Assembly (NCBI RefSeq): GCF_015714725.1
Contig: NZ_WBKM01000349.1
Span: 1 to 41,644, forward strand
Direction: 5' to 3'
DNA from: Nostoc sp. WHI
GTDB taxonomy: Bacteria > Cyanobacteriota > Cyanobacteriia > Cyanobacteriales > Nostocaceae
DNA length: 41,644 bases
Part shown: in pieces, positions 26,209 through 34,286 of the stretch
How the letters are laid out: every line of letters starts with the position of its first letter
How positions within the stretch are numbered: position 1 is the stretch's first letter
The notes under the pieces: model-generated
What the model saw: the letters and a program-made list of their open reading frames with translations, nothing else
Database searches by the model: none
Told to the model about the DNA's origin: nothing
Program-made: the position numbers and the translations under genes

Positions 26209-26387
26209 GAGTTAGGAGTTAGGAGTTAGGAGTTAGGAGTGGGGAGTTGGGAGTTAGGAGTTAGGAGTGGGGAGTTGGGAGTTAGGAGTGGGGAGTTGGG
26301 AGTTAGGAGTGGGGAGTTGGGAGTGGGGAGTTGGGAGTTAGAAGTTAGGAGTGGGGAGTAGGGAGTTAGGAGTGGGGAGTGGGGAGT
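26190..26387. repeat. Heptamer tandem repeat array (GTTAGGA/GTGGGGA/GTTGGGA)
   Basis: About 28 units of a 7-base word GTNNGGA occur back to back, with three main variants in mixed order. This is the style of the short tandemly repeated repetitive (STRR) sequences known from heterocystous cyanobacteria. It begins inside the 3' end of the HD-domain gene and stops 85 bases before the ABC permease gene, where TAACTCCTAACTC wording on the other strand may mirror it. Confidence 0.92.
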
Positions 26388-26471
26388 TAAAAATTATTAA
26401 TCGTGAATAAGTTATGAATTAAGATAAAACCTTAATAACTCATAACTCCTAACTCATAACTCCTAACTACT

Positions 26472-27587
26472 ATGGATTGGTGGCGACGACTGAATAAAAA
26501 TCCTTTGGCACGATTTGGGGCAATTTTGCTGTTAGTTTTCTATATAGCAGTCATTGCAGCAGATTTCATAGCTCCTTATGATCCCTATGCCTCACAACCC
26601 AATGGTTCACTGCTGCCACCAACTCAGGTACACTGGGTTTCTCAGTCAGGGCAATTTGTCGGGCCCCATATTTATCCGACAACTCAGGGAGACACAAATT
26701 TAGAAACAGGCGATCGCCAAGTCATTGTAGACTTTACAAAGCCTTCACCCCTGCGTCTATTTATCTCCGGCCCAGAATACCGATTGTTGCAGATGACTTT
26801 GCCACTACCACCCAAGTGGGATGAAGTGACAATCTTTCCTGGTATTCCCTTAAATTGGCATTTATTTGGCACAACAAGCGGGGCAAAATTCAACCTCTTG
26901 GGTACTGATGACCAAGGCCGCGACCAATTTAGTCGCCTGCTGCATGGCGGCCGCATCAGTATGTTCATCGGAATTTTTGGCATTATCATTACTTATCCCC
27001 TCGGTTTGATCATCGGTGGAATTTCCGGCTATTTCGGCGGTGTGACTGATAGCATCATCATGCGCTTGGCAGAAGTGCTAATGACTTTCCCCAGTATTTA
27101 TCTTTTGGTGACTTTGGGCGCAGTCTTGCCGCCTGGTTTAAGCAGTACCCAGCGCTTTTTGTTGATTGTGGTGATTACTTCGGTCATTAGCTGGGCTGGT
27201 TTAGCACGAGTAATTCGGGGACAGGTACTATCAATTAAAGAGCGAGAATTTGTGCAAGCGGCACGCGCAATGGGAGGGAACCCACTTTATATCATCCTTC
27301 GCCACGTTTTGCCGCAAACGGCTAGTTATATAATTATTTCTGCTACTCTTGCAGTTCCCAGTTTTATTAGTGCAGAAGCGATACTCAGTCTCATCGGCTT
27401 GGGTATTCAACAACCAGATCCCTCTTGGGGCAATATGCTTTCCCTGGCTAGCAATGCTTCAATTTTGGTACTGCAACCTTGGTTAATCTGGCCACCGACT
27501 GTGCTAATTATCCTCACAGTACTAGCATTCAACTTACTCGGTGACGGGCTGAGAGATGCCCTCGACCCCCGCAGTTTAAGAAGATAG
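26472..27587 (+). CDS. ABC transporter permease, oligopeptide/dipeptide (DppC/OppC) type
   Basis: This is the inner-membrane permease half of a peptide- or nickel-type ABC importer. After the first membrane helix (ARFGAILLLVFYIAVIAADFIAPYDPY) comes a long periplasmic stretch of about 110 residues. Then LLGTDDQGRDQFSRLLHGGR follows, typical of the DppC family, and five more helices. The cytoplasmic EAA loop is KEREFVQAARAMGGNPLYIILRHVLPQ. The C-terminus ends in LLGDGLRDALDPRSLRR, as usual for the family. At 371 residues it is longer than E. coli DppC (about 300) because of the periplasmic insert. Neither partner permease, binding protein nor ATPase is adjacent, which is common in cyanobacteria where these genes are scattered. 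Confidence 0.93.
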   Translation: MDWWRRLNKNPLARFGAILLLVFYIAVIAADFIAPYDPYASQPNGSLLPPTQVHWVSQSGQFVGPHIYPTTQGDTNLETGDRQVIVDFTKPSPLRLFISGPEYRLLQMTLPLPPKWDEVTIFPGIPLNWHLFGTTSGAKFNLLGTDDQGRDQFSRLLHGGRISMFIGIFGIIITYPLGLIIGGISGYFGGVTDSIIMRLAEVLMTFPSIYLLVTLGAVLPPGLSSTQRFLLIVVITSVISWAGLARVIRGQVLSIKEREFVQAARAMGGNPLYIILRHVLPQTASYIIISATLAVPSFISAEAILSLIGLGIQQPDPSWGNMLSLASNASILVLQPWLIWPPTVLIILTVLAFNLLGDGLRDALDPRSLRR

Positions 27588-28003
27588 CAAAAATTCCACG
27601 ACACCTTTAAACTAAGAGTCTGTAGAGCAAACCTTCCAGACCTATCCACAATTATTACCGAACTTGCAAGAAGCGATCGCTCTTGCTGAAGCTGCAATGA
27701 GTGATATCGGCAGAATTTTAGTTCGCGCCTCTGGTATAAAACTAATGATCAGGGTTATGGCATAAGCTGCCAATGCTGACCGGGAGCAATGCGACTATCT
27801 CACCTTTCAAAAATGCAACTTTTTCGTCGTTACCACTTCTGCAAATTAATCAGCCTTGGTCATCTGCGAAAGATGTAGCATTTGCATTTGCACTTTTACG
27901 TATATTGTAAACCTCTTTCTTTGTTAGAAAAGAGGTCTATATATGTTACAATTATTTTCGTTTCTTTGCTTATTTTCTATAAGGTAATAAAAAAGGTAAT
28001 AAA
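27588..28003. other. 416-base spacer with a decayed glmM tail
   Basis: Apart from the glmM fragment at 27616-27807, the stretch 27808-28003 is AT-rich and shows nothing beyond a GAGGTCT word near 27931-27937. Confidence 0.5.
27616..27807 (+). pseudogene. glmM: Phosphoglucosamine mutase, C-terminal fragment
   Basis: In frame, the DNA encodes FQTYPQLLPNLQEAIALAEA, then AMSDIGRILVRASGIKLMIR, a TAA stop at 27763-27765, and AANADREQCDYLT. This is the order of the C-terminal domain of GlmM: FxTYPQLL, EAIAxAEAxMGDxGRVLVRASGTEP, IRVMVEAA. Two things show decay: a deletion between YPQLL and the EAIA helix (about 20 residues are missing compared with the family), and the stop codon in VMVE. The phosphate-binding RASGTEP motif has become RASGIKL. 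No other part of the gene is present, so this is a fossil, probably left after duplication or rearrangement. A functional glmM must exist elsewhere. Confidence 0.75.
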
Positions 28004-28742
28004 ATGCTTGTTTTTGTTATCCCACTTAAAAGTCCCCAAGTTTCCAATTCCTGGGAGCGTGTCACACAAGGATTTGAAAGATGCATTAAATCAATTTGCA
28101 ATCAAATCTCTCCTGATTTTCATGCTATTGTCGTTTGCCATGAACAACCAAAAATAAAATTTGATCATCCCCGGATTACGTACATTACAGTTGACTTTCC
28201 TCCTCCCAATGAGACAGACCGTATAGCTAGAGGAGACACAGATAAAGGGCGAAAAATCTTGAAGGGATTAATCTATGCTCGTCAATTTTCTCCAACTCAC
28301 ACTATGGCAGTTGATGCAGATGATTGCATCAGTAAAAACTTAGCTAAATTTATTAAGCAACATCCTAACTCTAATGGCTGGTTTATCAATAAAGGTTATA
28401 AATATAAAGAAGGTAGTAAATATATATATCAAAAGAAAAAATTTCTATTCAATGTGCGGTACATCCAATATTATCCGATATGACTTAAATTTTTTACCAG
28501 AAAACGCAGAATATAATCGGGGTTATGGATACTACAAATATTATATAGATCACGGTAAAGTCAAAGGCGTATTAGAAAACAAAGATAAACTTATTCAACC
28601 ATTACCATTTCCTGGAGCAGTTTACATTGTAGAAACAGGAGAAAATCTTTTTTACGGTTCAATGAAGTTAAACTTCAATATTTTTGATCGAAAATCCTTA
28701 ACTCAATCAGTCAAGGATGAATTTGGCTTGTACACGCTCTAG
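28004..28742 (+). pseudogene. Glycosyltransferase-like gene, frameshifted at a poly-A run
   Basis: The first frame (28004-28483) encodes a GT-A-like N-terminus: LVFVIPLKSPQVSNSWERV, FHAIVVCHEQP, and the acidic THTMAVDADDCIS. The continuation lies one base onward in the other frame (CGTSNIIRYDLNFLPENAEY to DEFGLYTL, stop at 28742). The join falls at six adenines, 28436-28441. Removing one A gives YQKKNFYSMCGTSNIIRYDL and a single protein of about 245 residues. This may be a true mutation, a sequencing error, or transcriptional slippage on the A-run. It heads a run of polysaccharide genes, and its product would be a sugar transferase of unknown specificity. Confidence 0.75.
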
Positions 28743-28772
28743 CCATTCCAATTGATTTGTATGTAAGCTATA

Positions 28773-28871
28773 TAGGACTCCTGTCTGATTTGTGAAAATA
28801 TTTCAAATGAAACCCTGATAAAACAGGCTTTTCAGTCTCAGTATCTTTTCAAAAATCAAATCGGAGTCCTA
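28773..28871. mobile_element. MITE-like element, about 99 bp
   Basis: The ends TAGGACTCC (28773-28781) and GGAGTCCTA (28863-28871) are perfect inverted repeats. A looser extension pairs CTGATTT with AAATCAA inside them. If the core is GGACTCC...GGAGTCC, both sides are flanked by TA, the usual target of IS630/Tc1-type transposons. There is no ORF inside. It lies between the frameshifted glycosyltransferase and hpsL. Confidence 0.65.
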
Positions 28872-28909
28872 CTAGATGTTTTTTAAGGCTGATAGGCTAC
28901 AGCCCCACT

Positions 28910-30556
28910 ATGCTGAAATCCAAGTCAAAAAATCAAAAATCAAAAAAACAGGCTGGAAAAGAAACTTCTACCCTTAGCCTCAAAGAACAGTTAGCCCAAA
29001 AACGCAAAGCAGCCCAAGGACGTAAAGAATTCATTAGCTTACTCACCACCGCTACCTTTGGCAGTGTCTTTGTTGGCATTCTGCTTTTTTTTGTAGGTGG
29101 AATTAAAGCAGCAATTCCTGGTGTCTTAGGGATACTCATTATGTCCCTTTCCTATAAATACCCCCGCCAAGCGCTGTATGCCTTCATTATTTACGTACCT
29201 ATTGGGGGTACTATCACTTACTACTTGGGCAATAGTCCTATACTCCAATTAGCTAAAGATGCTTTTTATATTCCAGCGCTAATTGGACTTTGGCAGACTT
29301 GCCGTAAACAGGGGCTACCCATAATTATTCCTCAAGGCATTAAAATCCCACTTTATATTGTTTTAGGTTGCAGTCTGCTAACACTGTTGTTTATTAATGG
29401 TGGTCAGCAGTTTAACCCGCCTAGTGTGGGACTATTGGAAAAAGCACCCAAAGAAATACCATTAGGTATGGGAATTCTAGGACTGAAAGTATTTTTAGGC
29501 TATGTTCCACTGATTGGTTGTGCTTATTATCTAATTCGCAATAAGCGGGATTTTCTATTTTTATCGCGCCTCCAGATTGGCCTCATACTGATTTGCTGTG
29601 TGCTGGGATTTATTCAATACCTGTTACTAATAACTGGTGTATGTCAAGGTACTAGAGGTCTTGAAGGAGATGCCTTATTTAGAGCAACACTCGAAGCCAG
29701 GTGTTATTTTGGTGGGGCGCTAGTATATAGTCCCGATGAAGGAGTTATTCGCCTACCAGGGACATTTGTAGCTCCTTGGCAGTGGGCATGGTTCTTAATT
29801 GCTAGCACCTTTTTTACCTTTGCCACTGGCTTCACCGACCCCTCCCCAATATGGCGGCTGGTGGGTTTAGGTTCTTTAGTGACAGTCTTTATCAATGCTG
29901 TAATCTCTGGACAGAGAATTGCCTTAGCTTTAGTACCAATCTGCTTCGGGATTTTGCTATTGCTCACCGGACAAATTGGCAACCTGAAACGATTTATCCC
30001 CATAGGTGTAGGACTTGCCTTGATTGTGGGAATTGCGATGGTGACTAACCCTGCTCTCGTGCAAGAGAGAACCGAGAGTTTTACCGGCCGATGGAACGCT
30101 TCACCACCTCAAGATTTTATCGTCCAGCAATTTGAAGAAAATTGGAAAAACGTAGATGGGCCATTGGGAAGTGGTTTAGGTAGAGCAACTAACTCTGCCC
30201 GTGCAATGGGTCAAACTAAGCTTGTGGAAACCTACTACCCGAAAGTACTTTATGAAGTTGGAATTCTTGGAGTACTCGCTTTTCTGGGTTTGGTAACAAG
30301 TTTAACAATTATTGCCTTTAAAACTTATCGCTCCATAAAGAACCGTAATTTCCGCAGTTACGGAGCAGCTTTGTGGGTGTTTATATTGTTTATTAGCTGC
30401 AACACCTATTACTACCCTCTGGATGTTGATCCGGTTGCTGTCTATTATTGGTTTTATGCGGGAGTTCTTTTTAAATTGCCAGAACTAGAAAAACAAGATT
30501 TGGAAGATGCAAACCCTCAGCAAAAAAACCAGAAAAAACGTTTAAAAACAATTTAA
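28910..30556 (+). CDS. hpsL: Hormogonium polysaccharide biosynthesis protein HpsL, O-antigen-ligase/Wzy-like
   Basis: This is a polytopic membrane protein of 548 residues with roughly ten to twelve helices and a large external loop, the layout of Wzy polymerases and O-antigen ligases. The lysine-rich cytoplasmic N-terminus (KSKNQKSKKQAGKE, then LSLKEQLAQKRKAA) is followed by SLLTTATFGSVFVGILLFFV and SYKYPRQALYAFIIYVPIGG. A conserved late segment, GLGRATNSARAMGQ, precedes TYYPKVLYEVGILG. I recognise it from memory as HpsL, needed for the polysaccharide that supports hormogonium gliding in filamentous cyanobacteria. Polymerase or ligase activity is inferred from topology only. Four glycosyltransferase genes follow on the same strand. 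Confidence 0.8.
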   Translation: MLKSKSKNQKSKKQAGKETSTLSLKEQLAQKRKAAQGRKEFISLLTTATFGSVFVGILLFFVGGIKAAIPGVLGILIMSLSYKYPRQALYAFIIYVPIGGTITYYLGNSPILQLAKDAFYIPALIGLWQTCRKQGLPIIIPQGIKIPLYIVLGCSLLTLLFINGGQQFNPPSVGLLEKAPKEIPLGMGILGLKVFLGYVPLIGCAYYLIRNKRDFLFLSRLQIGLILICCVLGFIQYLLLITGVCQGTRGLEGDALFRATLEARCYFGGALVYSPDEGVIRLPGTFVAPWQWAWFLIASTFFTFATGFTDPSPIWRLVGLGSLVTVFINAVISGQRIALALVPICFGILLLLTGQIGNLKRFIPIGVGLALIVGIAMVTNPALVQERTESFTGRWNASPPQDFIVQQFEENWKNVDGPLGSGLGRATNSARAMGQTKLVETYYPKVLYEVGILGVLAFLGLVTSLTIIAFKTYRSIKNRNFRSYGAALWVFILFISCNTYYYPLDVDPVAVYYWFYAGVLFKLPELEKQDLEDANPQQKNQKKRLKTI

Positions 30557-30567
30557 ATGAAACAAAA

Positions 30568-31716
30568 ATGGTAAAAGTTATTATAGCAGGTCAAAAACAC
30601 CTCAGCATTCCAAACCTACCTCGAAATTCTCGGCATACACTCATCTACCCCAAGGCTTTTCCCGCAGGCAGATATCCTATAGAAAAAATTTGGTATCCTT
30701 TAGGCAGCTTTATTGCATGGCAACCTGTATGGGAAAAATACCAAGCTATCCATTGTTTCAACAGAATTTTATACACAAATAAACCTTGGTTTCTCACTTT
30801 TGAGGATCATCGGGTTTTATATAGAAATCCTCAAAATAAGCAAGAAGCTGTAATTTATGAATTATTAAATAATCGATTAGCACTGGAAAATTGCCAAAAA
30901 ATTATCGCTATCTCTGATTATGCAAAGTTGAGATTAGTTAAGCGGATAGAAGGGTGGAAGATAGAAGAAAAGATCATCAAAAAATTGGATATAATCCATC
31001 CAAGTTTTCCAGTCAGAGTTCATCAATCTAAACTTTATCAAGAAAAAGAAAATCTCCAGATTGTATTTATCGGAAATCACATTGCCCGCAAAGGCGGAGT
31101 TGTTGCTTTAAGGCTAGCGAAGAAAGCTGAAAAATTAGGTTTACCTATTACTATACATATAATATCGGGACTTGAACATGGTTCAGGAGTCCCGACTGAT
31201 TTTCCCGATCGCACCAAATATGTAGAGGATTTAAAATTACTTAATTTAAACAACGTTATCTTTCATAAAAATATTCCTAATGAGAAAGTTATTGAGTTAT
31301 TATCGCAAAGTCATTTTCAATTAATGGCAACATTACATGATACCTATGGCTATAGTATCATCGAAGGCTTTTCAGTTGCAACTCCGGCAATTACGACAAA
31401 TGTATGTGCCTTACCAGAGTTTGTTCGTCATGGCGAAAATGGCTATATTTTAGAGTTACCAATTGATGAAATTAGGCACTGGAGTAATTGGCTGTACGGA
31501 GAAAAAACCAAAACTGATGAATATTGGGAAATTTTGAATAGCACCTATGACTATTTGGCAGAGCAAGCATTACAACAAATTATCCAATTTCTAGAGAGAA
31601 CCGATAAACGAGAACATTATGAATTTTTAAGTGCAGGAGCATTAGCTCAAGCGCAAATTGTGCATAACTCCGAAAAGCAAAATGAGTTATTTGATAATCT
31701 TTATGCAGCAGTATGA
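30568..31716 (+). CDS. Glycosyltransferase family 4-like protein
   Basis: This is a GT-B enzyme of 382 residues. The C-terminal nucleotide-sugar domain begins with LQIVFIGNHIARKGG. It contains SHFQLMATLHDTYGYSIIEGFSVATPAITTNVCALPEFV, the EX7E-type motif of GT4 (glutamates in IIEGF and LPE). The N-terminal domain (KHLSIPNLPRNSRHTLIYPK, IIAISDYAKLRLVKR) has no GT4 glycine-rich opening and is unusual. The gene starts 11 bases after hpsL ends, which strongly suggests an operon. It is likely to add one sugar of the hormogonium polysaccharide repeat. Donor and acceptor are unknown. Confidence 0.85.
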   Translation: MVKVIIAGQKHLSIPNLPRNSRHTLIYPKAFPAGRYPIEKIWYPLGSFIAWQPVWEKYQAIHCFNRILYTNKPWFLTFEDHRVLYRNPQNKQEAVIYELLNNRLALENCQKIIAISDYAKLRLVKRIEGWKIEEKIIKKLDIIHPSFPVRVHQSKLYQEKENLQIVFIGNHIARKGGVVALRLAKKAEKLGLPITIHIISGLEHGSGVPTDFPDRTKYVEDLKLLNLNNVIFHKNIPNEKVIELLSQSHFQLMATLHDTYGYSIIEGFSVATPAITTNVCALPEFVRHGENGYILELPIDEIRHWSNWLYGEKTKTDEYWEILNSTYDYLAEQALQQIIQFLERTDKREHYEFLSAGALAQAQIVHNSEKQNELFDNLYAAV

Positions 31717-31868
31717 GTATAAATAACTAAAAATGCGAAAATGTAATATTAGCCAATCATACGGCTATTAACTGGATGTAAATTAAAGCAATGGCAGCTT
31801 ACGGAAATTCCTCAAAATTAATTATTACAAGGCTATTATAAAAATAGTAAAATTGCTTAATAAAAATC

Positions 31869-32849
31869 ATGAATAATTGGCCTTTAATTAGTGTGGTTAT
31901 CCCGACATATGGTCGGGAGGAACCACTACGAGACAGCATTGTGGATGTTCTGAAACAGGACTATCCGAATTTTGAAGTTTTGGTGATAGACCAAACCCCA
32001 AAACACCAGCCAGAAATTCAAGCTTATTTAGAGGAGATGGCGGGGGCAGGTAAAATTAAATGGTTGCGCTTAGATTGGGCAAGTTTGCCAGGAGCGCGGA
32101 ATTATGCTGTACGACGGTCATCTGGTGAAATAATATTGTTTATTGATGATGATGTTCAGCTAACGCCAGGATTGTTAGCAGCCCATGCAAAAAATTATTT
32201 ACAAAACCCAGAGGTGGGGGCTGTCGCTGGACGGGTATTTGACAGGATGAAATTGGGTGATTCTGGAGGAGATTTAGAGATTGAATATCTGCCTCCCCAA
32301 GCTATGGACCCAGGAATTGCTTGGTATCATATTGATTTAGTACATACAATCAAGCCCCAACAAGTACTGACAGCAAGGGGTTGTAATATGTCTTTTCGCC
32401 GCGAAATTTTTACTAAGTACGGACTGAGGTTTGATGAGAGGTTTGGCGGTAGTGCAGTGCGCGAAGAGTCAGATTTTTGTTTGCGGGTGCGCCAGACTGG
32501 ATATAAGATTTGGTATGATCCAGAGGCGCATTTGGTGCATTTAGGCGAAGAAACAGGGGGTTGTCATGATATTAGTATGCGATCGCTCAAATATCAACTC
32601 ACTTTCTACCACAACCATTTCTTATTGGGGCTGAAAAACCTCACTGTTATTCAAGCTTTACGTCTCTACGCCCGTTTATTTGACTGTCACGTTTTGGGAC
32701 GCCCACCTTGTCACAAAAGCGGTTCCCCGATCAAAATTGCAACTCGTGCTGTTTTTTACACTTTGGGTTTTTTCAAAGCCTTGGGTACTGTCATCCAATC
32801 AATATGGAACGATGGTCAAGTTTATACTCAATTGGATCAACAAGTTTAG
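31869..32849 (+). CDS. Glycosyltransferase family 2 protein (possibly HpsN)
   Basis: This is a GT-A glycosyltransferase of 326 residues. LISVVIPTYGREEPLRDSIV, VLVIDQTP, the metal-binding DDD in IILFIDDDVQLTPG, and a late ED-type motif (ESDFCLRVRQTGYKIWYDPEA) are all present. The C-terminal 80 residues include hydrophobic segments (RAVFYTLGFFKALGTVIQSIW) that may hold it to the membrane. Position and wording suggest the gene called hpsN in hormogonium-polysaccharide sets, but I am not certain of the letter. It is followed by a dispersed repeat and then a GT4 gene. Confidence 0.87.
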   Translation: MNNWPLISVVIPTYGREEPLRDSIVDVLKQDYPNFEVLVIDQTPKHQPEIQAYLEEMAGAGKIKWLRLDWASLPGARNYAVRRSSGEIILFIDDDVQLTPGLLAAHAKNYLQNPEVGAVAGRVFDRMKLGDSGGDLEIEYLPPQAMDPGIAWYHIDLVHTIKPQQVLTARGCNMSFRREIFTKYGLRFDERFGGSAVREESDFCLRVRQTGYKIWYDPEAHLVHLGEETGGCHDISMRSLKYQLTFYHNHFLLGLKNLTVIQALRLYARLFDCHVLGRPPCHKSGSPIKIATRAVFYTLGFFKALGTVIQSIWNDGQVYTQLDQQV

Positions 32850-32865
32850 TAATTGGGCACTTGTA

Positions 32866-32926
32866 CTGAGCGTTCGCGTAGCGTCTCGGAGAGAAGCCGT
32901 TGGCGCAGCCTCTCGTAGAGAAGTAT
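32866..32926. repeat. Dispersed repeat with GCCTCTCGTAGAGAAG core
   Basis: It contains GCGTAGCGTCTCGGAGAGAAG-like wording and GCGCAGCCTCTCGTAGAG, matching the block at 18361-18447. It is short, self-complementary in parts, and lies between two glycosyltransferase genes. Confidence 0.6.
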
Positions 32927-32962
32927 TGGACATTAGTTATTAAAAAAAAATGACAAATATCA

Positions 32963-34141
32963 ATGAAAATTTTAGTTGCTAGTCACACTTATATCGTAGA
33001 CCTGAACTGTGAAAAATTACGCGCTTTATCTCGACTAGAACCAGACATTGAAGTGACAGTTGTAGTCCCAAAGCGTTGGAAACCAGGTGGTGTGCAAAAC
33101 AAAATCATTGAAACTGAATACCGTGATGAAGGCACGTTTAAAATCGTTCCTGTTTCTAATTTTAGTCAAAATCATCAAGGACTCCTTACCTTTGGTGCTG
33201 ATTTAATATCTTTGTTAAAACAATTTCGTCCGCAAATTATCCAGGTAGAACAAGGGTCTAGAGGGCTGGCTTATAGTCAGATGATTGCTTTGAATAAACT
33301 CTTAGGGATCAAGGCGAAAAATGTATTTTTTACCTGGTGGAATCTACCTTATGAACTGAAATTACCAGTTGCTTTATTAGAAAAATATAATCTCAACCAC
33401 AGTCATGGCATTATTTCTGGCAATCAGGATGGAGCAGAAGTTTTGCGATCGCGGGGATATCAAGGGCCAGTTAAAGTCATGCCACAACTAGGTGTAGATG
33501 AAAGTCTATTTACTCCCAAAGCCCAACTAGAATTAGCAACTAAGTTGGGGATTGAAAAAGGGGATTTTGTGGTAGGTTTTGTTGGGCGTTTTGTGCAAGA
33601 AAAGGGTTTGCTAACGCTTTTAAAAGCTTTGGTAACGTTAAAAAATAAACCTTGGAAATTACTGTTGCTGGGACGGGGGGAATTGCAAACTGAATTAATC
33701 CAAATAGCAGCAGAAAATAATATCAAAGAACGGTTAATTTTGGTAGAAAGTGTCCCCCATGACGAGGTTGCAAACTATATCAATTTAATGAGTACTTTGG
33801 TACTGCCTTCAGAAACAACTTACAAGTTTAAAACCTTAACTTCTGTTGGCTGGAAAGAACAATTTGGTCATGTACTAATTGAAGCAATGGCTTGCCAAGT
33901 ACCTGTGATTGGTTCCGATTCTGGTGAAATTCCTCATGTAATTGGTGATGCTGGTTTAGTCTTTCCCGAAGGTGATACCGAAGCGTTTGCTAATTGCTTA
34001 GTTCAATTAATGGATAAACCTGATTTTGCTCATACTCTCGGTGAAATGGGTTATCGAAAAGCAATGATCAAATATACGAATAAGGCTTTAGCTAAACAGC
34101 AATTAGATTTTTATCAAGAATTGGTTAATAGTCAGGAGTAA
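32963..34141 (+). CDS. Glycosyltransferase family 4 protein (possibly HpsO)
   Basis: This is a GT4 enzyme of 392 residues. The N-terminal domain is MKILVASHTYIVDLNCEKLRAL-like, with VVPKRWKPGGVQ and IIQVEQGSRGLAYSQ. The C-terminal domain has VVGFVGRFVQEKGLLTLLKAL, LLLLGRGE, VPHDEVANYINLMSTLVLPS, and the EX7E motif in VLIEAMACQVPVIGSDSGEIPHVIG. It is a full-length family member of the kind that acts on a lipid-linked or growing polysaccharide at the cytoplasmic membrane. I suspect it corresponds to hpsO. It lies in the same-strand run behind hpsL, downstream of a small dispersed repeat. Confidence 0.9.
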   Translation: MKILVASHTYIVDLNCEKLRALSRLEPDIEVTVVVPKRWKPGGVQNKIIETEYRDEGTFKIVPVSNFSQNHQGLLTFGADLISLLKQFRPQIIQVEQGSRGLAYSQMIALNKLLGIKAKNVFFTWWNLPYELKLPVALLEKYNLNHSHGIISGNQDGAEVLRSRGYQGPVKVMPQLGVDESLFTPKAQLELATKLGIEKGDFVVGFVGRFVQEKGLLTLLKALVTLKNKPWKLLLLGRGELQTELIQIAAENNIKERLILVESVPHDEVANYINLMSTLVLPSETTYKFKTLTSVGWKEQFGHVLIEAMACQVPVIGSDSGEIPHVIGDAGLVFPEGDTEAFANCLVQLMDKPDFAHTLGEMGYRKAMIKYTNKALAKQQLDFYQELVNSQE

Positions 34142-34155
34142 GTGAGTCAAATTAA

Positions 34156-34227
34156 AGATAAAACCTCACCCTCAATCCCTCTCCTTAGTAAGGAGAGGGA
34201 AGCCGGAGGCAGGGTGAGGTTTTATCT
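34156..34227. repeat. Nested perfect inverted repeat, 72 bp
   Basis: The outer arms AGATAAAACCTCACCCT (34156-34172) and AGGGTGAGGTTTTATCT (34211-34227) are perfect. The inner arms CCCTCTCCTT (34177-34186) and AAGGAGAGGG (34190-34199) are also perfect around AGT. It lies just after one GT4 gene and before the next. It may be a terminator or processing site, or a small mobile palindrome. The outer arm's run of T's is inside the stem, not after it. Confidence 0.75.
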
Positions 34228-34286
34228 TATGTTTAATTACGCCTACCTATTTAATTAGCTATTAACAAATGACTAATGACAAAAAA

